DNA from: AP-16 sp036395835
Lineage (GTDB): Bacteria; Pseudomonadota; Alphaproteobacteria; Rhizobiales; Xanthobacteraceae
DNA: 64,000 nt
Assembly: GCA_036395835.1 (NCBI GenBank)
Contig: DASWCW010000036.1
Coordinates: 1-64,000 of the forward strand
Direction of reading: 5' to 3'
In this document: one piece after another, positions 43,514 to 50,288 of the stretch
Layout: the number at the start of each line of letters is the position of its first letter
How positions within the stretch are numbered: the stretch's first letter is position 1
Position numbers and translations under genes: made by a program
The notes under the pieces: generated by a model
What the model saw: only the letters and a program-made list of their open reading frames with translations
What the model was told of the DNA's origin: nothing
The model's database searches: none

Positions 43514-44482
43514 ATGCGGAACGCAGTCGTGACAGCGCTCGTCATCATCGGTGGCATCCTCGCCGTCCTTGTGCTCGGCATCGCCGTCTTCATCGCAGCG
43601 AATTGGGCGCCGGAGAAGAGCGTCGAGGAGCTCGCGCGCTGGGCGTCGCCGCCCTCGACCTTCGTCGATGTGCTCGGCATGAAGGTGCACCTGCGCGACG
43701 AGGGGCCGCGCGATGACGCAAGCCCGATCGTGCTGCTGCACGGCACCGGATCCTCGCTCCACGCGTGGGAAGGCTGGGCGCAGGCGCTCAAAGCGCAGCG
43801 GCGCGTCATCCGGTACGACCTCGCCGGATACGGCCTCACCGGCCCGTCGCCGGACAATATCTATTCGCTCGACGACGACGTGCGCCTCGTCCTCGCCATG
43901 CTGGACAAGCTCGGCGTGCAGCGCTGCGTGCTCGGCGGCAATTCGCTCGGCGGGGCGATCGCGTGGCGGACGGCGCTGGCGCATCCCGCGCGGGTCGAAA
44001 AACTCATCCTGGTCGACGCTGGCGGCTACCCGCCGCACGCGACTTCCCTTCCGTTCGGATTCCGGTTGGCGCGGCTTGCGCGGTTTCCGCTCGTCGGCAC
44101 GCTGCTCGAACACATTCTGCCGCGCAGCCTGGTCGAGCAGGGCTTTCGCAGCATCTACGGCGATCCCAGCAAGGTCACGCAGGAGCAGATCGATCGCTCC
44201 GTCGAGCTCACGCAGCGCGCGGGCAACCGCCGGGCACTGCTCGAGCGCGCGAGGCAACGGCGGACCGGCATTCTCGCCGAGCGCATCCGGGAGCTGAAGT
44301 TGCCGACGCTCGTCCTGTGGGGCGGCCGCGACCGCCTGATTCCGCCCGATGATGCCGAGCGCTTCCATCGCGAAATTCAAGGCAGCACGCTGGCGATCTT
44401 CGAGGATCTCGGCCACGCACCGGAGGAGGAGGACCCGACCCGCACTGTCGCGGCGGTGAAGCAATTTCTCAGGATGGAGTGA
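43514..44482 (+). CDS. Alpha/beta hydrolase with N-terminal membrane anchor
   Basis: A 322-residue protein. One hydrophobic helix at the N-terminus (LVIIGGILAVLVLGIAVFIA) anchors it to the membrane or acts as a signal. The hydrolase fold has IVLLHGTGSSLHAWEGW (oxyanion HG), GGNSLGGAIAW with the nucleophile elbow (Ser in GNSLGG), GRDRLIPP carrying the catalytic Asp, and DLGHAPEEE with the His. The complete triad argues for activity; the substrate is unknown. The ATG at 43514 fits better than one upstream at 43292, which would read through the mscS-type gene promoter region. Confidence 0.9.
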   Translation: MRNAVVTALVIIGGILAVLVLGIAVFIAANWAPEKSVEELARWASPPSTFVDVLGMKVHLRDEGPRDDASPIVLLHGTGSSLHAWEGWAQALKAQRRVIRYDLAGYGLTGPSPDNIYSLDDDVRLVLAMLDKLGVQRCVLGGNSLGGAIAWRTALAHPARVEKLILVDAGGYPPHATSLPFGFRLARLARFPLVGTLLEHILPRSLVEQGFRSIYGDPSKVTQEQIDRSVELTQRAGNRRALLERARQRRTGILAERIRELKLPTLVLWGGRDRLIPPDDAERFHREIQGSTLAIFEDLGHAPEEEDPTRTVAAVKQFLRME

Positions 44483-44685
44483 TGCTGACGGCGGCGGCCA
44501 GTTTGTGAGTCGTGAATTAGGAGGAAGGCGGCGCGGCGGGCGAACAAGCTGAACAGCCGTTCATCTCACGATCGGTCTTAACGATTTGGCGCGGAGACCC
44601 ACGGCGCTCGCGCGCCGGGGAGGAACATGGAAGCCGAGAACGGCGTTGTTGATCGGGGAGGGTTTAGTGACCTCTGGAGGAAAGC

Positions 44686-45189
44686 ATGCGCGCATCTTCT
44701 TTCATCTTCGCTGCCGTGGCCGGCGTCGCCGTCGGCTTTGTCGGCACGCCTGGCGCCAATGCCATGACATCTACCTCGCCCTCCGGCGTGCGGGTGGCGA
44801 CCGAGGCGATGGACACCTCGGCGCTGGTCCACTGCCGGCCGTTCCGGCACTGGCATGAATGGGAGCATCGCCGCACGTTCGGCTGCGGCGGCGGCGGCAG
44901 CGTCGAGATCCGGCGCGGCCACCGCGTCGGCGTCGGAATCGAGGAACGCCAACGCAGCCGCACCTCGATCCACTCCCGCAGCAGTGTCACGCGCGGCGAG
45001 ACCTCGGTGCGCGGCTCGACGAGTAGCAAGACCGGCGAAAGCACCAAGTCGAGCACCACCACCAAGTCCGGCGGCACGTCGGGTGCCACGACCGGCCGCG
45101 GTCAGGGCGGCGAGAAGTCGTCGACCGGCGGTTCGAGCGGCGGTGGAATGAGCGGATCCGGCGGAACTTCCGGCGGCCAGAAGCAGTAG
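44686..45189 (+). CDS. Small exported Ser/Gly/Thr-rich protein
   Basis: A 167-residue protein with a signal peptide (FIFAAVAGVAVGFVGTPGANA). The mature part has a His/Trp-rich patch with two cysteines (VHCRPFRHWHEWEHRRTFGC) near residues 48-67, then a low-complexity tail of Ser, Gly, Thr and Lys from about residue 92. A strong GGAGGAAAGC precedes the ATG. No known family is recognised; the tail suggests an unstructured, perhaps surface-exposed protein. Confidence 0.7.
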   Translation: MRASSFIFAAVAGVAVGFVGTPGANAMTSTSPSGVRVATEAMDTSALVHCRPFRHWHEWEHRRTFGCGGGGSVEIRRGHRVGVGIEERQRSRTSIHSRSSVTRGETSVRGSTSSKTGESTKSSTTTKSGGTSGATTGRGQGGEKSSTGGSSGGGMSGSGGTSGGQKQ

Positions 45190-45348
45190 TCCCGCGTGAA
45201 GGGCCGCATTCGGCCCGCTCGCAATTCGTGCGCGCTCCCCGTCGAGGGCAGGCTTGCCTTCGGCGGGGCGCGGCGTCTTTGCGCCTGAGATGCCGGAGAT
45301 GGTAACGGGTCGGCCTCTGGTACCGAGGCGCGTTGCGAATCCTGGTCC

Positions 45349-45933
45349 ATGCCCCGCCCGTTCCGCATCGAAGGCTATGTGATCGTCTCCGCCGACGGCA
45401 TGATCGCCGGCGCCGACGGGGCGATGCCGCAGGCGCTGAAAATCGAGGCCGATCAGCGCTTCTTCCATGCCTCGCTCGACCATGCGGGGGCGCTCGCACA
45501 CGGCCGCCATTCGCAGGAGACCGACCCGCGCGCGCCGCAGCGGCGGCGGCTGATCCTGACCCGGCGCATTCAAGCGCTCACGCCCGATCCGCAGAACCCC
45601 AATGCGGTGTGGTGGAACCCGGCGGGCGCCAGCCTCGAAGAGGCCTGGAACGCGCTCCGCCCCGCGCGGGACGTGCTCGCGGTGATCGGCGGCACCGAGG
45701 TGTTCGGGCTGTTCCTTGCAATCGGCTACGACGTTTTCCATCTCAGCCGGGCCGGCAAGGTGCGCCTGCCGGGCGGGAGGGCGGTGTTTCCCGGCGTCGG
45801 TCCGCGCACGCCCGAAGACCTGCTGGCGGCGCATGGGCTAAAAGCCGGTCCGGTGCGAGTGCTCGACGAAGCCGCGGGCGCGACGCTGTGCAGCTGGATG
45901 AGGGCCGAAGACAGGACGATGGAGGACGGATGA
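45349..45933 (+). CDS. Dihydrofolate reductase-like (RibD C-terminal fold) protein
   Basis: A 194-residue protein. IEGYVIVSADGMIAGADGAMP is a DHFR/RibD-C substrate segment. LDHAGALAHGRHSQE, RRRLILTRRI and LAVIGGTEVFGLFL (the NADP-binding GGxxxF pattern) match the bacterial DHFR-like reductases. It probably reduces a pterin or related compound; classical folA activity cannot be claimed. The last residues (RTMEDG) come from a palindromic repeat that spans the stop codon and the start of the next gene, three bases later. Confidence 0.82.
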   Translation: MPRPFRIEGYVIVSADGMIAGADGAMPQALKIEADQRFFHASLDHAGALAHGRHSQETDPRAPQRRRLILTRRIQALTPDPQNPNAVWWNPAGASLEEAWNALRPARDVLAVIGGTEVFGLFLAIGYDVFHLSRAGKVRLPGGRAVFPGVGPRTPEDLLAAHGLKAGPVRVLDEAAGATLCSWMRAEDRTMEDG

Positions 45934-45989
45934 TCCATGCGGCAAGCGCGCAAACTCTTATCTGTGCTCGATGCTCCGTCGTCCATCGT
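45915..45989. repeat. Inverted repeat across the junction of two genes
   Basis: GACGATGGAGGACGGA (45915-45930) and TCCGTCGTCCATCGTC (45974-45989) are inverted copies with one mismatch in 16. They bracket the end of the DHFR-like gene and the first 18 codons of the next gene, so coding ends have been built from repeat sequence. Confidence 0.75.
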
Positions 45990-46329
45990 CGAGGCCTCGG
46001 TCGAAAATCCCAACGCGGCCCTCGAATACGAGATCGCCCGGGAAAAGGCATCGAGCCTCGGGCGGCTCGGGTGCCGGCTCGAGGCCGCGCTCGCGGCGCT
46101 GCAGGCCTTCGATCAGTCTCACGTGCGGCGAAATCTCGGCGGCGAGCGCGAGGCGCTGCTCGCCGAGGCCGGAACGCTGCTGTGGTATTTCATCGTGCAA
46201 CGCGAAGCCTGCGGGCTGCGCGACAGCGCGCGGGTGATGCAGGACTACGGCGTGCCGCGAGACGTGCGCGCCCGCATGGGAGTCAGCCGACGCACGATGG
46301 AAGATGGGCGACAGACGAAAGACAGGTAA
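45937..46329 (+). CDS. DUF6665-like small protein
   Basis: A 130-residue soluble helical protein. ALEYEIAREKASSLGRLGCRLEAALAALQAFD and LAEAGTLLWYFIVQREACGLRD form its conserved core; the pattern resembles DUF6665, but this rests on memory. Function is unknown. The final 14 residues (RRTMEDGRQTKDR preceded by Ser) derive from a repeat that also forms a hairpin over the stop codon, and similar residues end the upstream gene. The start at 45937 is the only suitable ATG. Confidence 0.6.
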   Translation: MRQARKLLSVLDAPSSIVEASVENPNAALEYEIAREKASSLGRLGCRLEAALAALQAFDQSHVRRNLGGEREALLAEAGTLLWYFIVQREACGLRDSARVMQDYGVPRDVRARMGVSRRTMEDGRQTKDR

Positions 46330-46351
46330 TTTCCTGTCCTCCGTCGTCTGT
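46311..46351. terminator. Nested hairpin between convergent genes
   Basis: ACAGACGA (46311-46318) pairs with TCGTCTGT (46344-46351), and inside it GACAGG (46321-46326) pairs with CCTGTC (46333-46338). It overlaps the stop of the DUF6665-like gene and ends ten bases before the end of the convergent glycine-zipper gene, so it may work as a bidirectional terminator. Confidence 0.5.
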
Positions 46352-46360
46352 TCTCCGTCA

Positions 46361-46672
46361 TCAGTAGTAGCAATAGCCGGGCCGGACCAGCATGTACTCG
46401 CCGGTCGGATAGCGGTAGTAGCAGCGGCCCTGCCAGAAGTAATAGCCGCGGCGGCGCTCGGCCTGCGCCCCGATCATCGCGCCGGTCGCGCCGCCGATCA
46501 GCGCGCCGGCGGCCGCGCCGCCGGCCCGGCCGGTCACCGCGCCCCCGATCGCGCCGCCGAGAATAGCGCCGCCGATGGCGCCGCCGAGCGTCTCCTGCGC
46601 CTTGGCCTGCGGCGTCGGCAAGGTCGCGGCAAGCGCCAGGAACGCCGCCGCCATGGCAGTGGTGCGGATCAT
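46361..46672 (-). CDS. Exported glycine-zipper protein
   Basis: A 103-residue protein with a signal peptide (AMAAAFLALAATLPTPQAKA). A run of GxxxG repeats (GGAIGGAILGGAIGGAVTGR and on, residues 30-65) is the glycine-zipper fold of outer-membrane and OmpA/YMGG-like lipoproteins, although no lipobox cysteine is present. The C-terminus is aromatic and Cys-containing (GYYFWQGRCYYRYPTGEY). An envelope role is inferred; the exact function is unknown. Confidence 0.8.
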   Translation of the reverse strand: MIRTTAMAAAFLALAATLPTPQAKAQETLGGAIGGAILGGAIGGAVTGRAGGAAAGALIGGATGAMIGAQAERRRGYYFWQGRCYYRYPTGEYMLVRPGYCYY

Positions 46673-46899
46673 CGCGAATCTCCCCTTCGTGCTTCGCCCC
46701 GTCGGCTTCTAAGCCGTGGCGGATGATTTTTCAAATCGGCACAGGAATGCGGCTTTTGTTCTGCAGTCGCTTCGCTCGATCCGGGCTACGGCCCCCGGCC
46801 GGCGAGCCCGGCTCGTTTGCAATCGAAGCTCGATCGGCGGCAAACTGAGGCAAACGCGCCGCTCGCGGCCGCACAATGCAACCAGCCAGGGAGGATGCC

Positions 46900-47631
46900 A
46901 TGCCCAACCTCACCCGCCGGACCTTGTTGCAGGCAACCGCCGGAATCGCCGTCGCGGCCGTGGCGCCGCGCATCGTGCTCGCCCAGACCACGCCGCCTGC
47001 GGCCGGCCCGTTCCGGCAGGATCCCCTCCCCTATGCGGCGAACGCGCTCGAACCCGCGGTCGATGCCCGCACCATGGAGATCCATCACGGCAAGCACCAC
47101 GCCGCCTATGTCTCCAACCTCAACACCATCGCCAAGGACAACCCGCAGATTGCGCAAATGCCGGTCGAGCAGGTCTTGGCGAAGCTCGGCGAGCTGCCGG
47201 ACACGATCCGCACGATGGTGCGCAACAATCTCGGCGGCCATGCCAACCACACCATGTTCTGGCAGATCATGGGCCCGGGCGGCCGCAAGCCGGAGGGCGA
47301 GGTCGCCTCGGCGATCGAGCGCGATCTCGGCGGCCTCGACAAGTTCCAGGCCGACTTCAATGCGGCCGGGCTTCGGGTGTTCGGCTCGGGCTGGGTCTTC
47401 GTCACGGTGACCCGCGAGGGCAAGCTCGCGATCGAAACCCGCCCCAACCAGGATTCGCCGCTGATGGACGGCAAGCGCGCGCTGTTCGGCAATGACGTGT
47501 GGGAGCACGCATATTACTTGCAATATCAAAATCGTCGGGCCGATTACCTCAAGGCATGGTGGAACGTCGTGAACTGGCCGAAGGTCGCCGAGCGCTATGC
47601 CGCCGCCAAGGCCGGGACGCTCCAAATCTAG
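46900..47631 (+). CDS. Tat-type superoxide dismutase (Fe/Mn family)
   Basis: A 243-residue protein from the ATG at 46900, with GGGAGGATG just upstream. The N-terminus NLTRRTLLQATAGIAVAAVA is a twin-arginine signal with cleavage near VLAQ. The domains hold EIHHGKHHAAYVSNLN (metal His), LGGHANHTMFW (second His), FGSGWVFVTV, and DVWEHAYYLQYQNRRADYL with the Asp and His ligands. It would remove superoxide in the periplasm, which is less usual than the cytoplasmic Fe/Mn enzymes. Whether it uses Fe or Mn cannot be told. Confidence 0.92.
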   Translation: MPNLTRRTLLQATAGIAVAAVAPRIVLAQTTPPAAGPFRQDPLPYAANALEPAVDARTMEIHHGKHHAAYVSNLNTIAKDNPQIAQMPVEQVLAKLGELPDTIRTMVRNNLGGHANHTMFWQIMGPGGRKPEGEVASAIERDLGGLDKFQADFNAAGLRVFGSGWVFVTVTREGKLAIETRPNQDSPLMDGKRALFGNDVWEHAYYLQYQNRRADYLKAWWNVVNWPKVAERYAAAKAGTLQI

Positions 47632-47892
47632 CGTTGCGTTCCCGCTACTATGATACCTCTACCACCCAAGGAGCAGGTATCCACGAATATTATGCCCTAG
47701 ATTGCAGTTGTGCTGGCGCACAGGCCCGGCCTCCAGTAACATGGTTTGCCTGCGGCAAGCCGGGCCCGCGGTCAATTTGCGCACCTCTCGAGAACGTACG
47801 CCAAGGCATGTTGGACGGAATAAGGTACCTGTGCCGCGAGCGTAGGAAATAGCTGATCACCGGCGGCAATCTTTAAAACTGGCGGCTTGAAG

Positions 47893-48369
47893 ATGGAACG
47901 CAGCAAGACGAGAACCAAAGCACCCGACGCCCGCGATATGGATGTCGGCCGTAGAATTCGCGCGCAACGTCTGGTTTGCCGCATGTCGCAAACCGAGCTC
48001 GCGAACAACCTGGGAGTTACTTTTCAGCAGGTGCAGAAGTACGAGAAAGGCGTCAACCGGGTCGGCGCGGGACGTTTGTCGCGCATTGCCGACGTGCTCA
48101 ATGTTCCCGTCGCATTCTTCTTCAGCGGTGATATGAGCCCCTCGGTCGCATCCGACAGCGCCAGCACCGGTTTGAGCTTCCTGGAGACCGCCGGCGCCGT
48201 CCGCCTGGTCCGCGCTTATTCGACGATCGAGGATCCGCAGATCCGTCGCGCGCTCGTCGATCTGGCGGAAGAGATCGCCGGATCGCGCGGCCGCGAGCCG
48301 GGCAGACACGCGGGCGCCGAGGCTCGCAAGCGCGGGCGCAGGGACGGCCGCAGGGCAAGGCTTTCCTGA
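47893..48369 (+). CDS. XRE-family helix-turn-helix regulator
   Basis: A 158-residue protein. The N-terminal HTH (DVGRRIRAQRLVCRMSQTEL, NNLGVTFQQVQKYEKGVNRV, RLSRIADVLNVPVAFFF) is a standard cro/C1-type domain at residues 17-78, and the middle is a small helical domain typical of alphaproteobacterial XRE proteins. The C-terminus is strongly basic (RKRGRRDGRRARLS). It may repress its own promoter. The target is unknown. A TTG codon six bases upstream of the ATG is an alternative start. Confidence 0.88.
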   Translation: MERSKTRTKAPDARDMDVGRRIRAQRLVCRMSQTELANNLGVTFQQVQKYEKGVNRVGAGRLSRIADVLNVPVAFFFSGDMSPSVASDSASTGLSFLETAGAVRLVRAYSTIEDPQIRRALVDLAEEIAGSRGREPGRHAGAEARKRGRRDGRRARLS

Positions 48370-48399
48370 AGCTTTGCTGCGTTCCCCGGACGCGGCGCA

Positions 48400-48481
48400 G
48401 CGCACCGGAACTCGGGTGTTCCCGAGTTCCGGCAATATCTGGACTCGCAAGTCGGAAACATCCGACTTGCATGCGGTGCGC
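48400..48481. terminator. Three-way-junction palindrome between convergent genes
   Basis: An outer stem GCGCACCG (48400-48407) with CGGTGCGC (48474-48481) encloses two hairpins: GAACTCGGG (48408-48416) with CCCGAGTTC (48421-48429), and GCAAGTCGG (48447-48455) with CCGACTTGC (48462-48470). All arms are perfect. It lies between the XRE regulator and speE, which converge, so it may terminate both transcripts or be a repeat element. Confidence 0.6.
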
Positions 48482-48517
48482 CGCTGAACCGCGACACGAG
48501 GCGCCGGGTTTCGTTAC

Positions 48518-49396
48518 CTACCCCGCCCTCGCCTTCTCCACGATCTCGGCAATGAACCGCGGCAGCGCGAAGGCGGCGCGCTGCACCTGCGGCGTCCAAT
48601 ACCGGGTCGGGAATCCTCCCGCCGCGGCGTAACGCTCGGCGAGGGTCTCGACCGGCAGCGTGCGCGATCGCGGATCGTCGGCGGCCCACCCCATTGCCAT
48701 GTGGCCGCCGATGTAGGTCGGGATGGCGGCGACGTAGCAGCCGGCGTCGGCGAACAGCTTGCGAAAATGCCCGACGCTCGAGATGAGCTCGTCGGGCTGG
48801 AAGAACGGCACGCCGTTCTGGGTCACCATGATGCCGCCCGCGCCCATGCAGCGCTTGCAAGCCGCGTAGAACTCGTAGGTGAACAGCACCGCGCCGGGAC
48901 CCTGCGGGTCGGTCGAGTCGACGGTGATGACGTCGAAGCGGCGGTCGGTCTTTTCGACGAACTTCATGCCGTCGTCGATGACGAGATCGAACCGGGGATT
49001 TCCCAGCACCGGCCCGGTGAACTCGGAAAAATGCTCTTTCGAGAATTCCACGACCGAGGCGTCGATCTCGACCTGGGTGAGGCGCTCGACCGATTTGTGC
49101 TTGAGCACCTCCTCCGCGATGCCGCAGTCGCCACCGCCGATGATCAGCACCTGCCGGGCCCGGCCGTGCGCCAGGATCGGCACATGGGTCATCATCTCGT
49201 GATAGATGAACTCGTCCCGCGTGGTGACCTGGGTGGCGCCGTCGAGCATCAGCACCTTGCCGAACAGCTTGTTCTCGAACAGCACCAGATGCTGGTGCTC
49301 GGTCGCAAGCTCGTAGAGCACCCGCTCGACCGCGAACGTCATGCGGAAGCCGAGCTCCTCGAACAGGGTTTCGGCGATCCAGCGCGGCTCGGCCAT
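48518..49396 (-). CDS. speE: Polyamine aminopropyltransferase (spermidine synthase)
   Basis: A 292-residue enzyme that transfers the aminopropyl group of decarboxylated SAM to putrescine. The family signatures are QVTTRDEFIYHEMMTHVP, VLIIGGGDCGIAEEVL (the GGGDG-like SAM-binding motif), VEIDASVVEFSKEHF, and VITVDSTDPQGPGAVLFTYEF with the catalytic Asp. It follows speD after about 190 bases that contain a palindromic repeat. Confidence 0.96.
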   Translation of the reverse strand: MAEPRWIAETLFEELGFRMTFAVERVLYELATEHQHLVLFENKLFGKVLMLDGATQVTTRDEFIYHEMMTHVPILAHGRARQVLIIGGGDCGIAEEVLKHKSVERLTQVEIDASVVEFSKEHFSEFTGPVLGNPRFDLVIDDGMKFVEKTDRRFDVITVDSTDPQGPGAVLFTYEFYAACKRCMGAGGIMVTQNGVPFFQPDELISSVGHFRKLFADAGCYVAAIPTYIGGHMAMGWAADDPRSRTLPVETLAERYAAAGGFPTRYWTPQVQRAAFALPRFIAEIVEKARAG

Positions 49397-49446
49397 GACG
49401 GTGTCCTCTCGTTTGCCGGATCCAGGTTTTCCGTTTGAGGGAATCC

Positions 49447-49565
49447 GTCATCCCGGGTCCGAGCGAAGCGAGGGAACCCGGGATCATGAACACCGGTTCG
49501 CGCGGTCTTCTGCGACTCGTGTTCATGGGTTCCGGGCTCGCGCCTTCGGCGCGCCCCGGAATGAC
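49447..49565. repeat. Palindromic repeat between speD and speE
   Basis: GTCATCCCGGGTC (49447-49459) matches the CCCCGGAATGAC at 49554-49565 as the outer arm. CATGAACAC (49485-49493) pairs with GTGTTCATG (49519-49527), and GCGCGAGC-type stems lie inside. It shares the CATGAACAC core with the copies beside the GIY-YIG gene. Confidence 0.75.
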
Positions 49566-49582
49566 GACCTCGTGGGGCGTTC

Positions 49583-50065
49583 CTACGCGCCCTGGCCGCG
49601 CAACAGCTCGCTCACCGCGAGGCGCTTGGGATTGAACGCCTCGCGCAGCACCGGCACGCATTTGTCCGGATCGGCCTTGCCGCACATGAAGATGTCGAGC
49701 GCCGCGTAATTGGCTTCGGGCCAGGAGTGGATCGAGATGTGGCTCTCGGCCAGCACGGCGACGCCGGAGACGCCGCCGTTGGGCTCGAAATGGTGCAGAT
49801 GGACGTGCAACAGCGTCGCACCCGCGGCGGCCACCGCCCGGCGCAGCGCCGCCTCGATATGATCGACGTCGTCGAGCCGTTCGGCGTCGTAGAGATCGAC
49901 GATGAGATGCACGCCGGCGCAGCGCACCCCGTTTCTCACCACGAAATGATCGTCGTGCGCTTCGGCGTTTGCCGACGCAGGCGAGACGATCGCGGAATCT
50001 TCCTTTCGGGAGGTACTTGGGATCCCCAAGTCCATCCCCAATTGGAAGAGGGCGTTCGGACGCAT
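49583..50065 (-). CDS. speD: S-adenosylmethionine decarboxylase proenzyme
   Basis: A 160-residue proenzyme that supplies the aminopropyl donor for spermidine. The chain self-cleaves between Glu107 and Ser108 in VLAESHISIHSWPE, generating the pyruvoyl cofactor from the Ser. HLIVDLYDAERL and DIFMCGKADPDKCV are family segments. The first 40 residues are a poorly conserved extension rich in Ser, Glu and Asp, so an alternative start is not excluded. It lies upstream of speE, and the pair forms the polyamine operon. Confidence 0.93.
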   Translation of the reverse strand: MRPNALFQLGMDLGIPSTSRKEDSAIVSPASANAEAHDDHFVVRNGVRCAGVHLIVDLYDAERLDDVDHIEAALRRAVAAAGATLLHVHLHHFEPNGGVSGVAVLAESHISIHSWPEANYAALDIFMCGKADPDKCVPVLREAFNPKRLAVSELLRGQGA

Positions 50066-50128
50066 GCCGTCCTCCCCAACCAGAGACCGAACCCGAGGCG
50101 CCGACGAGCCGGCTCCACGGAAAGCGAA

Positions 50129-50168
50129 CGCCGCTGAAACAGACCCATATACGTGGACCTACCAGCGG
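50129..50168 (-). promoter_or_regulatory. Hairpin in the speD leader
   Basis: Between a promoter-like TTGCAG/TATGTG pair (17-base spacing on the minus strand) and the start, GCCGCTG/CAGCGGC (50129-50135 and 50162-50168 on the plus strand) encloses GGTCC/GGGTC. It is only a short stem-loop, possibly part of polyamine or SAM control of speD. Confidence 0.3.
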
Positions 50169-50288
50169 CTCAGGCCCACATAAACACAAGGCTACCAGCC
50201 TGCAAGCGATTCTTGAGCAAAAAGGTTCCGATTTTCGTAATGCCCACAAGCAAGCTTGATGGCTGGTCGGGCGGGCGAGGCGCCGGGA

